NCBI GenBank assembly: GCA_024516035.1
Contig: CM044959.1
Span: forward strand, 26,330,070 to 26,394,069
Source: Bactericera cockerelli
Lineage: Eukaryota; Arthropoda; Insecta; Hemiptera; Triozidae
DNA: 64,000 nt
Direction of reading: 5' to 3'
Both the position numbers and the translations under genes were made by a program. Shown here one piece after another: positions 37,700 to 48,684 of this stretch (position 1 is the stretch's first letter; the number at the start of each line of letters is the position of its first letter). The notes below the pieces were generated by a model. That model did no database searches, was not told the origin of the DNA, and saw only the letters and a program-made list of their open reading frames with translations.

Positions 37700-40600
37700 G
37701 TGAATAGTGAGTCAGCCACTGATGATTCATGTACCAAGGCAAAGTTTTACAGAGATCTGACGGAAGGTGTTGAGAGAGCAGATTCCTCCTAGATATGTTA
37801 TCTTATCAAACTGTTCATTTCACCAGAGAAATTAGCGCGTTCGAACTGTTTTGTTCAAGCACCTTATGGATCATAAGGCGCTTAGTTTAAAGTGTCTTTA
37901 ACTTCTATTTCTTTGGCTGTATGGAATGGCCTTGCCAAAAAAAACTTCTATTTTTTAAAGGAATTTTTTTAATTTCCTTTTTCATTCTGACACGAACTTG
38001 GGAAATAACAAATCAGTACTTATGTACATTGCTATATGTAGAGTAACCTATTCCTGATTGATATAGAAAGCTAAAATAAATAAATCTCATACTAAACGTT
38101 ATGAAATCTAAACAATACCTAAAACACATAGGCCATAAAAGTTAGTACCGAAGTTGTGTGGAAAAATTGAAAACGAACAAAAGGAAGAACGGTAAATAAA
38201 TAAAACAAGAAATAATTTAGAAATTAAAATTACACATAAATAAATTTTATTTTTTAAGTACGGCTAAATAAATATTAAAACAAACAATCACAAATAATTT
38301 TTACCGGAAAAATCATAAGACTTATTGAAATTAAAACGAAATTAAATTACAGGGACATTGAATAAATTAAGTACAAATCAGAGATTATTCGACACCCAAG
38401 GATATTTCTTGTGTAAAGCATCAACAGATATCAAAAGGTACTATTTTACTACTGAAGATCAACAAATCACGGTGGTTGCTATTAAGATTCAGCTCATAGC
38501 GCATGAGGAGGTACTATACATAAGAGCCACTGCATTGTGTCTCCTGTTAGGACACAGCGACATGGAACTTACATACCTCCCTCTAGACTTGGTCGTCTTC
38601 TTTTAAAGCGAAAATTTTGCACAAAAAATTACATCAAGATGATTTTAATACTGCAGAAAATAAATAAATCAAGGGTAGAAATACAAAAATTGGCATTGAA
38701 CATAACGAACAGTTAAACATCGACACCAGTGTTGGAATGAGTGAACCCCGGCTGAAGTGATTATTGTTTTGTCATTCGGACTTCATACTGGATTCAATGG
38801 AAATACACCAAGCATAGTGTATGCGATTAACATTGAAGCAATGTCACTTAAATAGGAATAAGTTGAAGTGTAAAATTATTCCTATTCAAGAGTACACTTA
38901 CACTTGAGAATGCTCTCATGAGTCGTGTCTAAGAGATACTCGTATTGAGATAGGATACGGGGCCCTGAATTAAGAGAGTAAGAAATTGATCTTCATTACT
39001 CAATAGAAAACTTGTATTTCCAAATATCTTTTTAACAAAATCAAATATTTTCATTTCTTCTAAAATATACCATCATTCGTAATAGAAACGTGTGGAGGCA
39101 ATGGTTTCAAATACGTAGACAGAGCGGGGATTTTTACGAACGACAACTTTCATGTACCACGTGGGCTCAGATTTCAGAGAAAAATATTATCATCTTGGTT
39201 TTAATATTGGAAGACAAATACATTTCTATGTACACAATAAAGAGAAACGATATTTCCAAAAATAAAAATAATAAATACCTACTGATGAAATAAAAATTAC
39301 AATCAAAGATATCTGTGTTTTACCTAAGTTATGATACAGTTCACAGTTGTAACTTGTAAGTGTCTTTATTTTAATATGAAGAAGCTCTTGGGAAAATAAA
39401 ATAAAATATTTTTAGACTTTCTTATTCTTCCAAAACGTTTAGGCTCTATGCTAAACCTCTTTTTAAAACATGTTTCGAACATAAATCGGGTGGCCAAAAA
39501 ACTTAACTTTCTCAATAATTTCAATGACTTCACTCATTGTGCATGTTTCAAATGAAAAATTCCAATAAATCTGTCAATATAAGTAAACAATATGTTTTAA
39601 ATGACGGGTCTGAAAGTTTTTTAATTTAAATATGTCAATACTTTTTAAATTTGAGTTAATATGAGAAGTTGAAAAATCCGCTTAAACAGAGCTACCATAT
39701 GAATTTAGGACATTTAAATGGTAGTAGAGTAACTTTTTCTCACTGATAGTATCATGATTAAATTAAGAGCGGTGAATATTAATTTTATTTTAAAATTATT
39801 CTGAACATCAAAACTCAAAAACTTTTGCACTGACTTATCTTGGAAAAGAGAATGGTACTCAACTTGTGCAAGTGCAGGAAACGCAATAATTTGGATATTA
39901 CTTTTTGTCTATTTAATTACACATTTATTTCAAAACTAACTCTTGAAGTAACAAGCGAAACTTTTTATATGATTTTTATACAGTACATATTTAATTTTTA
40001 CTGTCTCTAAATTTCAAGTCATTACAATGTTACCGGGACATGTCCGGTATGTGGAATAGCGTATTTTTTTGTTTTCTGAGGGTCCGTGAATAAAAAATAA
40101 TAAACATATTTCATTGAAACATTCAGCGTTTATTTAAAATATCAGCTTTGTTTGTAGAAAATTCCATGTGACTAAAATAGGTGAGTAATTAATAAAATAT
40201 TGTCCGCTTTCTTCTGGCCACCCAATATGTACGTACTTTTCATTAAGAGATTGAACATAGCTTAGGCGAAGAATTAATTTGACTAACTTCGAGCTTGAAT
40301 AAATTTCATACTGTAACTTCTCAAGGCATTGAAAACAATTGTTATGAAAGGAACAATGAGACAATAGTTCATTTTCAACATGTATCCCAAAATTGCAATT
40401 TTTTTCCTCGAGATTTTATAGAAAATAATACTAAACTTCAGGGTTTGTATAGTTGTATACATATCTATCACTATACTATGCTCATTTGTCTATTGCAAAT
40501 ATGTGGTCGCCACATCTCTGTCATTGAGTTTTTATTCTACAAATTGCTCAGTTATAAATCTCAATATCCACAGCATCTTTTTCAATTTACAAAAAAAAGT

Positions 40601-41718
40601 TTTAGAATTCCATAGAAAAAGAGAATACAGAGAAAAAAAATGTCCTTACATAAAAAAAAACTACTGAACAGAATTTGAGAAAATATTAAAAATAAATTAA
40701 TATTCTATCTATCATAATTATGTATATCCAATTAATTGATATAAAAATTATAGTCCTACATAATATTATATACCTATTTATGTATAAATGTATATTCAAT
40801 ATTAACAGATCATAAAAAAAAGAAATCAAATAAAAACCAATTAATGTTTTCAGAAGAAATAGTACAGAGAAGAGATTTTTCGTTCTTAAGTTTTTGAAAA
40901 ATACATACAGGAGATTGCTTCATAAGCTCACAAAACAGATAACAGGAGATGAAACAAAAATCATCAAAATGATGGATAATACGAGTGCGTATACTGAAAC
41001 TATAGGGACTTTGCTAAATGTAGAAGATTCACCATTGTGCTACTATGTTCAATAATTAATACTGATAATATGTATTACTAAATTCAATAAAACAAGCAAT
41101 ACATAAAATTTACAGAGTTCATATAATTTTTAATCAAAAGGAATTAATCAGATCTTTAACAGACTCAAATCCGATGTTTTAAACGCATTAAGTACCATTA
41201 AACGTTAAATATTTCTATTATTTTAAACGAAAGTGTTACAGATTGTACATCAACTCTACGAGTATAACAAAATTCATACCACAGTATACTTCTATCCGTA
41301 AAGTTTCTATCAGATCTAATGGAATACATTTAATAATTTTTCATGTAATTATGTGTATGTACAATAGAGAAGCAAAATATTGAAAATTCAATCTACAGTA
41401 ATGAAATGCTTCAGGGAAATGAATTTTTGTTGTTTTATTTTTCGTTACCTGCACTAGGTATAAGTATATGATGGCAGGATGGTATTTGGATGAAAATGAA
41501 AAGAAGTTATGTATATAGGAAGTGCTGGATAGGAACTATCCAAGGAAAATATTAATTGAGATCAAATTATAGTAAAGAAGAAGATTCAAGACACATTAAT
41601 TGGTTTAACAAAAATCATTTTAAAGCATCGTACAAAAATAAAATTAAAATGTATCTACATAATACTAGGCAAGAAGATAATGACCCCACCCCAGTCAGCT
41701 GGGTGGACCTGGCAATCG
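37700..41718. other. Intergenic DNA and probable da 3' UTR
   Basis: About 4 kb of AT-rich sequence without a convincing gene. Frames such as 38,358-38,606 show no recognisable domain. The part nearest 41,719 is downstream of the daughterless stop codon on the minus strand and should hold its 3' UTR; a minus-strand AATAAA occurs at 41,434-41,439, roughly 280 nt past the stop, among others farther on. The true 3' end cannot be chosen from sequence alone. Confidence 0.5.
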
Positions 41719-43368
41719 CTACTGAGGGCCCTCGTGCTGGGACATCAGACCTTGTGAGTTGGGGGGCATGTTAGGAAAGGAGGGCGGCTGCACCACCATA
41801 TGCTGAGATACCGCTGACAAATGATGCCCAAGCTTGGGACCTACACTATCCTCTGCCTTCTCTTCTTCACGCCTTCTGAGGCACGCTGCCTTGGGGTTGA
41901 GATTTCTTTCACGAACTTGCTGTTCTAAAGACATGATAACTTCCACAGCCATGTTCAGAATACCTAATTTTGTTTGAGGTTTGTCTGTTTTCAAATGTGC
42001 CATACACATTCTCCCGAGTTCTTTCAAAGCTTCATTGATGTCTCTAATTCGTATTCTTTCCCTAACATTATTGGCCTGGCGCCGCTCCTTCTCCCTGAGA
42101 GCCTTGGTCTGAGGATCCTCAGAGTCCTCGTCAGCACTTGAGCAGTAGCGGCGTGACCGCTTGCTGCCTTTGTTAGAGGTCGAGTTAGTGGGGGAAGTGA
42201 CGCCCAACAGCTGATCGCTACAAACGGATTCTGATTTTGTATCGATAGAAAGTTCTTTTCTTTTCTTAGAATTACTGGCAATGTTTTCTAATTTGATATG
42301 GCCATCCGTGTCGGGGGAAGACGCGAGAGCGGCGAGATAGCCGGCGGGGATACTGCTGGACACGGCGCCGGCGTGGTGCTGGTGGTAGGAGGAGAGGAGG
42401 GAGCTGCCGGGGGAGGGGTGAGAGATGCCAGGGAGGTTCAGTCCTCCATCTGCATGGTTTCGTATCACATTGATGGCGTCGTCCAGACACTCTTCCATCC
42501 CTTCTGTGTGGCTCCGCAGGTAGCCGATGGCTTCATCTAGTCTCTGCTGCTCAGGTATAGACATGTGAAGTCCACGATGGTCGGAAGTGAAGTGTGGGGA
42601 AGTTGCGTGAGGGCCAGAGACCCATTCACTGTTTTGAGCTGACAGGGGAGGTGGAGAGCTGATTGGGGTGGAAGGGTTCGAGCTATAACTACTCGCACTT
42701 TGGTCTGCAGGGTAAATAGAGGCGAGGGCTTTGCCCACTGTGTCGCCGGGTCCTGGCCCTGGGCCTGTCGTCTGAACAAGAGGACTGTTGTGGCCGTGGT
42801 ATAAGCTAGGACTCTGAACCCCTGAGGTTGGATTACGAATGGTGGAGATGGCGGGTAGGGGAGAGGCAGTTATGGAGGAGTCTGCGGGCCCCCCCGAGGG
42901 GGACATGTAGCCCCCCATGCTCTCCGGAGGGAGGTGCAGGGTGGACGGCGGATATATATTCTGAGAGAGATGATTGGTTGTGGAGATGGCATGTTCTGGG
43001 GGTGAGCTGTAGTCAGCGTAAGGGGATTGACTTTGGATAGGGCCTCCCCCCGACCAGGGGTCCCCAGGGCCGCCTCCTGTGTTGTTGATGTAGTAGGGGT
43101 CTGTGTAAAGGCTGTTGGGGTTGGGTTTGTGAGAGGCAAACCTAGGCGAGGAGGCTTGGCCGAACTCATCGTACCACACATGGCCCCCATCCACCTCCAC
43201 GCTCTCAGGAGGCTCACTCTCTCTCTTGCGCTTCATGGAGGGGGCGGGGCCAGTCCTGCCCGCGCCTGCGCCCGGAGCTATCATGAAGGGGAAGTAAGGC
43301 GAGTCCGGACTGAAGGTGTCCGTGTTGTTGTTAGCGTAGCTGTTGCTGTACGACATCCCGTTATCCAT
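41719..43368 (-). CDS. da: Daughterless / E-protein bHLH transcription factor, large 3' coding exon
   Basis: This encodes the class I bHLH partner that dimerises with tissue-specific bHLH proteins (for example proneural factors) to bind E-boxes in the nucleus. Counting from the Met at 43,368 there are 549 residues. The bHLH domain is at about 426-488, with basic region ERRQANNVRERIRIRDINEA and helix 2 TKLGILNMAVEVIM. Just after it comes NLNPKAACLRRREEEKAED, typical of daughterless. Before it is RRYCSSADEDSED. A Ser/Pro/Gly-rich activation region fills the N-terminal half, including SSNPSTPISSPPPL and two loop-helix-like motifs (DEAIGYLRSH and DDAINVIRNH). A splice acceptor (minus-strand TTTCAG, ending at 43,376) means the exon starts at 43,375. 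Whether the Met at 43,368 is the true start, or upstream exons add residues, is unclear. I saw no E-protein N-terminal exon to the right. Confidence 0.95.
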   Translation of the reverse strand: MDNGMSYSNSYANNNTDTFSPDSPYFPFMIAPGAGAGRTGPAPSMKRKRESEPPESVEVDGGHVWYDEFGQASSPRFASHKPNPNSLYTDPYYINNTGGGPGDPWSGGGPIQSQSPYADYSSPPEHAISTTNHLSQNIYPPSTLHLPPESMGGYMSPSGGPADSSITASPLPAISTIRNPTSGVQSPSLYHGHNSPLVQTTGPGPGPGDTVGKALASIYPADQSASSYSSNPSTPISSPPPLSAQNSEWVSGPHATSPHFTSDHRGLHMSIPEQQRLDEAIGYLRSHTEGMEECLDDAINVIRNHADGGLNLPGISHPSPGSSLLSSYHQHHAGAVSSSIPAGYLAALASSPDTDGHIKLENIASNSKKRKELSIDTKSESVCSDQLLGVTSPTNSTSNKGSKRSRRYCSSADEDSEDPQTKALREKERRQANNVRERIRIRDINEALKELGRMCMAHLKTDKPQTKLGILNMAVEVIMSLEQQVRERNLNPKAACLRRREEEKAEDSVGPKLGHHLSAVSQHMVVQPPSFPNMPPNSQGLMSQHEGPQ

Positions 43369-43567
43369 GTTATATCTGAAACACAAGAGAGGATTGCAGG
43401 TAAGTATGATGATACACACTTATATTGAGATAGCTCTAAAAAGCTTTAATTGAGATAGCAATTCCTTTTATGACAATTTAGATACATATTTTTAAAAATA
43501 GGCTAGAAACAAAATGGTTTTTTGGAGAGTTGATATTACAATGTTCTAGAATAGAAAGTCTTGACAT

Positions 43568-43649
43568 AATAGAGTCAAACCTGGATATACCTAAGAGAAT
43601 TTAATGGACCGTAATTTTTTTCTCCTATATCCAGGTTCGATTGTACTAT
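43568..43649. repeat. Small inverted repeat, MITE-like
   Basis: GTCAAACCTGGATATA (from 43,574) is mirrored by TATATCCAGGTTCGAT (to 43,642), about 35 bp apart. Motifs of the type GAACCTGGATATA resemble inner ends of pogo-like MITEs. It lies in the probable intron upstream of the daughterless exon. The ends and target site are not clear. Confidence 0.45.
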
Positions 43650-45045
43650 CTGTCACATACTAACTATCATTAATAATTGGCATCTCGGATTGATTACTCT
43701 TGAAACAAAACCACATAATCCAGGTTTTGTTCTGAATTTCTGATCAATACAAAAGCAAAGGAAACCCTTTAAATCCCTGAGAAGAATGTCGCTTTTTCAA
43801 ATATGAATGAGAGATACAAGTATTACCCAAGTACATAATTATTATACAAGACTAACTGCGATATTCTTTTTTCAATTCCAACACTTTCTGATGTTTCAAA
43901 TACAAGTACTTAAAGCACTCGAAAAGGTTGAACATGTCAAACACTCAACTCTTTTCCATTTCAGATATGAATAAGAATTAATTAAATAATTAAAATATTA
44001 TTTTAGATAAAAGAAAGACTTTTTTCCATCCCTGTCTGTGATAAAATTAACAAGATATTGCTTCAGATAAATTTCTAATATTAGAAATCGGAAGTATTGT
44101 GCTTTTGTAAAAAAAAATATCTTTTGCTACGATTTGAATTTTTTTTTTCTTCATATTTCTGGACGTTTCATAACCTCTCTAGCAACTTTGGTTTTGTATC
44201 TGTTTATCGGTGAAAAACATACCTTGTTGCGTGGAAATCTCAGAAACTACAGAACGGATTTCGACCATACCGATTTTGTACACATATAGGAGACATTTTA
44301 AAGTCATCAACATTGCACTAGCGGTTCTTAGTGATAGAGACCATGCGTCTGACCACGAACTTTTTACTTAAATGTTTATATCTCGTAAACGGTACACCCG
44401 ATTTTGATGAAATTTTGTATGTATATTATGCGTATTAGCGTTTTACATAGTGCATTTATATATTTATTTAGATTGAACTTTGATATTTAAGAAAATCCAT
44501 AAAATTTGAAATAAAAGTCAAAAAATAAGATCCACGGCTTGTCGATACAGAATTTTTTGTAGAATTTAGAGTGTAGGAAAAACGGTAATCTACCATATGA
44601 AGAAAATCGGTTAAGCTGTTTTAGAGGTACAAGTGATTTAGTATAAAATCTCAAAATTGCTACGTGTATACAATGTGAACTAATCATGAGGAAGTATTGT
44701 GTCCATAATTGGCAGAGTATCTTTTTTCCGTTTTTTTTTTTTTTTTTTTTTGGAAGCATTCAACATTTTCAAAGTGTATTATTCAAAGTACGCTTTTGAA
44801 TGACGAATCTTGAAAAACTTCAAATCACACTAAGATATCAAGGAGAGGCCAATGCTATATGTCTGAGAAATATCTCACATGATCTAGAAGCTTATTTAAT
44901 TCCCTGAACATGTTGTGCTATATTCCATAAAGAACAATAAAATTTACTATTGCAAAAAGGACGTTCATATTAGTTTAAAGTCAAAGAAACAAACAATTTA
45001 TTCATTGACAGACCTGCGCAAAATATTACTAAGTTTAGTAAACTT
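43650..45045. other. Non-coding DNA, probable da intron
   Basis: AT-rich, no gene seen. At 44,200-44,470 there is text such as TCAGAAACTACAGAACGGAT and TCTCGTAAACGGTACACCCG that has the look of a dispersed insect repeat, but I cannot find its ends or a second copy here. Confidence 0.5.
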
Positions 45046-45703
45046 CACGCTAAAAAAAGTTTTTTCAAATTTGATTCATAAAGTTTTTTTATGCTGAATC
45101 TGCAGGGTTTATGAAGAATTTTCCGTTTTTTTTTCAAATTTCTTCATAAACCATGCAAATGTCAACGTTTTCATAAAATTGTGGTTAGCATAAATATCGA
45201 TCATGCAGATTGATTCATAAAATATGCAGAATTTTATCCGTGACGTCATCAATAAGGATTTTTGTGCAGAATTCTGCCTGATTGTTTTTTTGAAGGGTCT
45301 TTTGTTTTCATAAATGATGCTAACTATCAAAAAACAGTTATGAAAACCAAAAAAGTGTGTTTTCATAAAGTTCAAGATGGACAATATCATGAAAACTTTT
45401 ATTTAATAAGGTTTGATTTTCATAAGTTATGCTAACCTATTGAAGAAGAAAAAGAAGAAGATGCTACCCTATTGAAGAAGAAGAGTATATGTTACCTATA
45501 TAAATACCTATAGGATATAATAGCGCCAGTTAAATCCAAAAACCACAAAAATACGTTCAATTTTCTCACCAACATGACCATCTAATATATTATATTTATA
45601 GATATTCTTGGAATATGGTATGGAATATCGGACAAGAAGAAAACATTCTTCTTTTACTCTGTCTTTTGCCGCTCAAATATGCAGAGTCGACGTTCATTGG
45701 TAG

Positions 45704-46422
45704 GGCAATAGGTGAGTTCGGTGCGAAGATTACCCGCACCTTTTTCGCATGTATGAATTCGGTGCCGCCGAAAAAAGGTGATGTATGAGTTCGGTGCGGT
45801 CCTAATGACTTATAAATTGATTGTTTTTTTATAATGTACTCTGTTGCTTGTTAACAGTCATCCTGCTGTTATTAAGTTAGTAGATTATGTTGTAGACAGT
45901 TACATTCAGCAAGGCTGTCCATTTCCTCCTTGAAGGCCATGCCTAGAGTTAATAGTAGGGTTAGGTAAAATACAATGAAGGCCATGCCTTGGGTTTATAG
46001 TAGGGTTAGGTAAAATAGAATGAAGGCCATGCCTTGGGTTTATAGTAGGGTTAGGTAAAATACAATGAAGGCCATGCCTTGGGTTTATAGTAGGGTTAGG
46101 TAAAATACAATGAAGGCCATGCCTTGGGTTTATAGTAGGGTTAGGTAAAATACAATGAAGGCCATGCCTTGGGTTTATAGTAGGGTTAGGTAAAATACAT
46201 TGAAGGCCATGCCTTGGGTTTATAGTAGGGTTAGGTAAATTCAATGAAGGCCATGCCTATAAGGAAAAAAAATACTAAAATTACCTGATCATCAGGGCAA
46301 GTACCAGGGGACCGAATTCATACATGACCTTTTTTAGGCGGCACCGAATTCATACATGACCTTTTTTAGGCGGCACCGAACTCATACATTTTTTTATTTT
46401 CCGCACCGAACTCATACGTAGC
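45704..46422. mobile_element. TIR element containing a minisatellite, nested in the large transposon
   Basis: It is flanked by the exact 9-bp repeat CATTGGTAG (45,695-45,703 and 46,423-46,431). Both ends carry GAGTTCGGTGCG-type blocks in inverted orientation; the inner block ATGTATGAATTCGGTGCCGCC occurs once at the left and in tandem at the right, alternating with AAAAAAGGT(C/G)AT. The centre is the 45-bp minisatellite. There is no coding capacity. A 9-bp duplication would suit a Mutator-like element, but the superfamily is not certain. Confidence 0.6.
45931..46258. repeat. 45-bp minisatellite, 7 units plus a partial
   Basis: Units of 45 bp start TGAAGGCCATGCC at 45,931, 45,976, 46,021, 46,066, 46,111, 46,156 and 46,201, nearly identical (TTGGGTTTATAGTAGGGTTA and so on), followed by a part-unit. 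A 112-codon minus-strand frame over it is a by-product of the period being divisible by three. Confidence 0.95.
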
Positions 46423-46864
46423 CATTGGTAGTACCTACCTATAATATATTAGATAATATAATTCTTGGAATTTGATCATGACGTGGTGAAACCTTGAATG
46501 TATATTTGTGGTTTGAGGATTTACCTGAAGCGCTTGATAAATTATAAAAATAACTTGATTTTTTTAGAAAGACATTAGGCCGAGTCAATACCTGCGTTGA
46601 GTTGAAAGGTAGCGGTTATATAAGTAATACAACCGCTACTTTGTGTGTGTTCAAAGGTTATAAAATCATAAAAATATTGAAAACAGTAGAAATTAAAAGA
46701 ATACCATAGGGCCTGTTTTGTGGGTTTTAAGAAATATATTAGGTATCTATACCTATTAATAGGTATTCACATCATATTAATATAGTTATTTGGGTCAGTT
46801 GTTGATGACATTCAACCCCATGCAATGGGTCTGTTGTAAGTTGTTGTTCAGCAGAAACCAGCTT

Positions 46865-47050
46865 TTTTTTAAGATTTGTCTACCCTGGAACCGCGTTACC
46901 ATTACTTCGGGGTAGGAAATCTTACAACCATGCCATTCCTACAGCGAAAATTTTCTGCTAGAAAAGTCCGCCACGGCCAGGATTCGAACCTGCAACCTTC
47001 GGATCGAAAGACAATGGACTTAACCTCTCGACCACGGAGGTCGGCATCAT
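46865..47050 (-). mobile_element. tRNA-derived SINE (family C)
   Basis: It is flanked by AAACCAGCTT (46,855-46,864 and 47,051-47,060). In its own direction it begins CCGACCTCCGTGGTCGAGAG, with a B-box GCAGGTTCGAATCCTG, followed by a body that includes GCTGTAGGAATGGCATGG and TACCCCGAAGTAATGGTAAC, and ends in AAATCTTAAAAAAAA. It is a different family from the shared-body SINEs, and it inserted inside the large transposon. Confidence 0.9.
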
Positions 47051-47079
47051 AAACCAGCTTCCAGCTACTCACATATTAT

Positions 47080-47640
47080 AACTTTCATGCAGTGAATTCT
47101 TAAAGGCTGCATGACATCAAAGAAGCCGCGCTAAACGTTTAGGCAGTAGGATGTATAGATTATTGGCAACATGAGCTATAAGCATAGATTATGTTTAATT
47201 CGCAGAAAAAACGTTGTCTTGCTAAGTCTGTACAACTTTCATGCAGTCTTTTTAAAGGCTGAATAACATTATGAAAAAGAAAAACGTTTATGCAGTAAAA
47301 TGTATAGACTACGCAAAAGATTCATATAGTGACAATGGCAACATAATCTATTAGCATAGATTATGTTTAATTAGCGTAAAAAACGTAGTCATGCTAAGTC
47401 TGCACAACTTTCATGCAGTCTCTTCAAAGGCTGCATAACATTTATGAAAACGGAAAACATTTATGCAGACAGATGTATAAGTTATGCGAACGATTCATAA
47501 GAGGAAATGGCAGCATGAACTTTTATGTTTAATTAGCATGAAAAGCTCAGTCATGCTAAGTCTGTATAACTTTCATGCGGTCTTCTCAATATCATGAAAA
47601 TGGAAAACTATTATGAAGAAAGATGTACAATTTTTGAAGA
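47080..47640. repeat. Irregular 155-172-bp repeats, left subterminal region
   Basis: AACTTTCATGC(A/G)G recurs at 47,080, 47,234, 47,406 and 47,568. Between repeats lie GGCTGCATAACATT, TTTATGCAG, GATGTATA, GATTCATA, ATTATGTTTAATTAGC and GTCATGCTAAGTCTG in the same order. The same word types occur near the right end of the element, so these are probably part of its subterminal repeat region. Confidence 0.7.
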
Positions 47641-47720
47641 ATTCGCATATTTGTCTCTAGATCTCATGAAAGGTTATGCAGAAGATTCATAACATGTTTT
47701 TAATCATGCAGAAATTGCCT

Positions 47721-48684
47721 GACTGTTTTTCAGTTTGCATGAACTTCATGAAAGCGGATGCCTCGATTCCTTACGACAAAACAATGAAATCTCTAGTCAT
47801 TAGTGTGCAGACTCTTCTCCTTCTCTCAATCTTTAACGATCGTACGTTTGTTCAATTTTTTTAGCTCTTTAAAACAATTAATTATTGATAAATTTTCAAA
47901 AGTTGTGTTAAAAAGTGAAAAAAATGAAGAACGAACAACGAACTACCTGTTATCACCTGTTTATTTTCAAGTCATCGTCATACAGATACTTGAAAATAGG
48001 TACCTAGTTCTCGTGCGAGAGATGGGGGGGATAGAGTTTGCACCTAATCAAAGCCGGTTTCTACAAAATCGCGGCCGGCCGGTAATTGTAAATAACCTTT
48101 TTTTTTTATTAAAGTGGGTAGGTATAAATAGTTCTTGTGGTAATATATAAATTCATTTCCAACTCCAACAGTACTCCCTAAGATACCAATCAACCTCCCT
48201 GCTCGTCCGTAATAATAAATTTGCATAATAATAAATAATATACCTTTCTCTTGAGTGTGTTTTCTCGTTCAAAGTGTTTTTGATCTAAGTGGTAAATAAA
48301 ATCAAATCAATTCTTTTTTTAATAATACCTACCGGTGAATAAATAATAACAGTTTCAACACTTGGTTACATTAACAATTTCAAAGTTCCTGTATAAGTTA
48401 GTTTCAAAGTTCCGGTCGGTAATGTAGGTTTTAAAAAAATGTAAAACCTTGTAAATAATAATACCTAGTATAATAATTTTAACATAGTGAAGGGTGAAGT
48501 TTTTACTAATGAATAAGAGTGAACATTCATATAAGTTTTAACATAACTTGAAATTACTAGTATAGTTTAACTTTAGAAACATGTTGAATTTAATTTAAAT
48601 AGACATAAATTTCAATTTCTATTTATCCCTGTACGTACCTACTTTTGTAAACAACTATTCATCTCTGCATAACCTTCTGAGACC
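47721..48684. other. Leader region upstream of the SAM-domain gene
   Basis: About 960 bp without a supportable gene, lying between the left subterminal repeats and the first ATG of the SAM-domain gene at 48,685. It presumably holds that gene's promoter and 5' UTR; I see no certain TATA box or start site. Confidence 0.45.

Noticed and set aside
43027..43428. 133-codon plus-strand frame opposite daughterless
   Set aside because: Shadow of the GC-rich coding exon; no independent support.
45906..46244. 112-codon frame of 15-residue repeats
   Set aside because: By-product of the 45-bp minisatellite inside a TIR element.
46980..47045. A tRNA-Ser-like gene
   Set aside because: It is the head of a SINE with its own body, tail and 10-bp target duplication.
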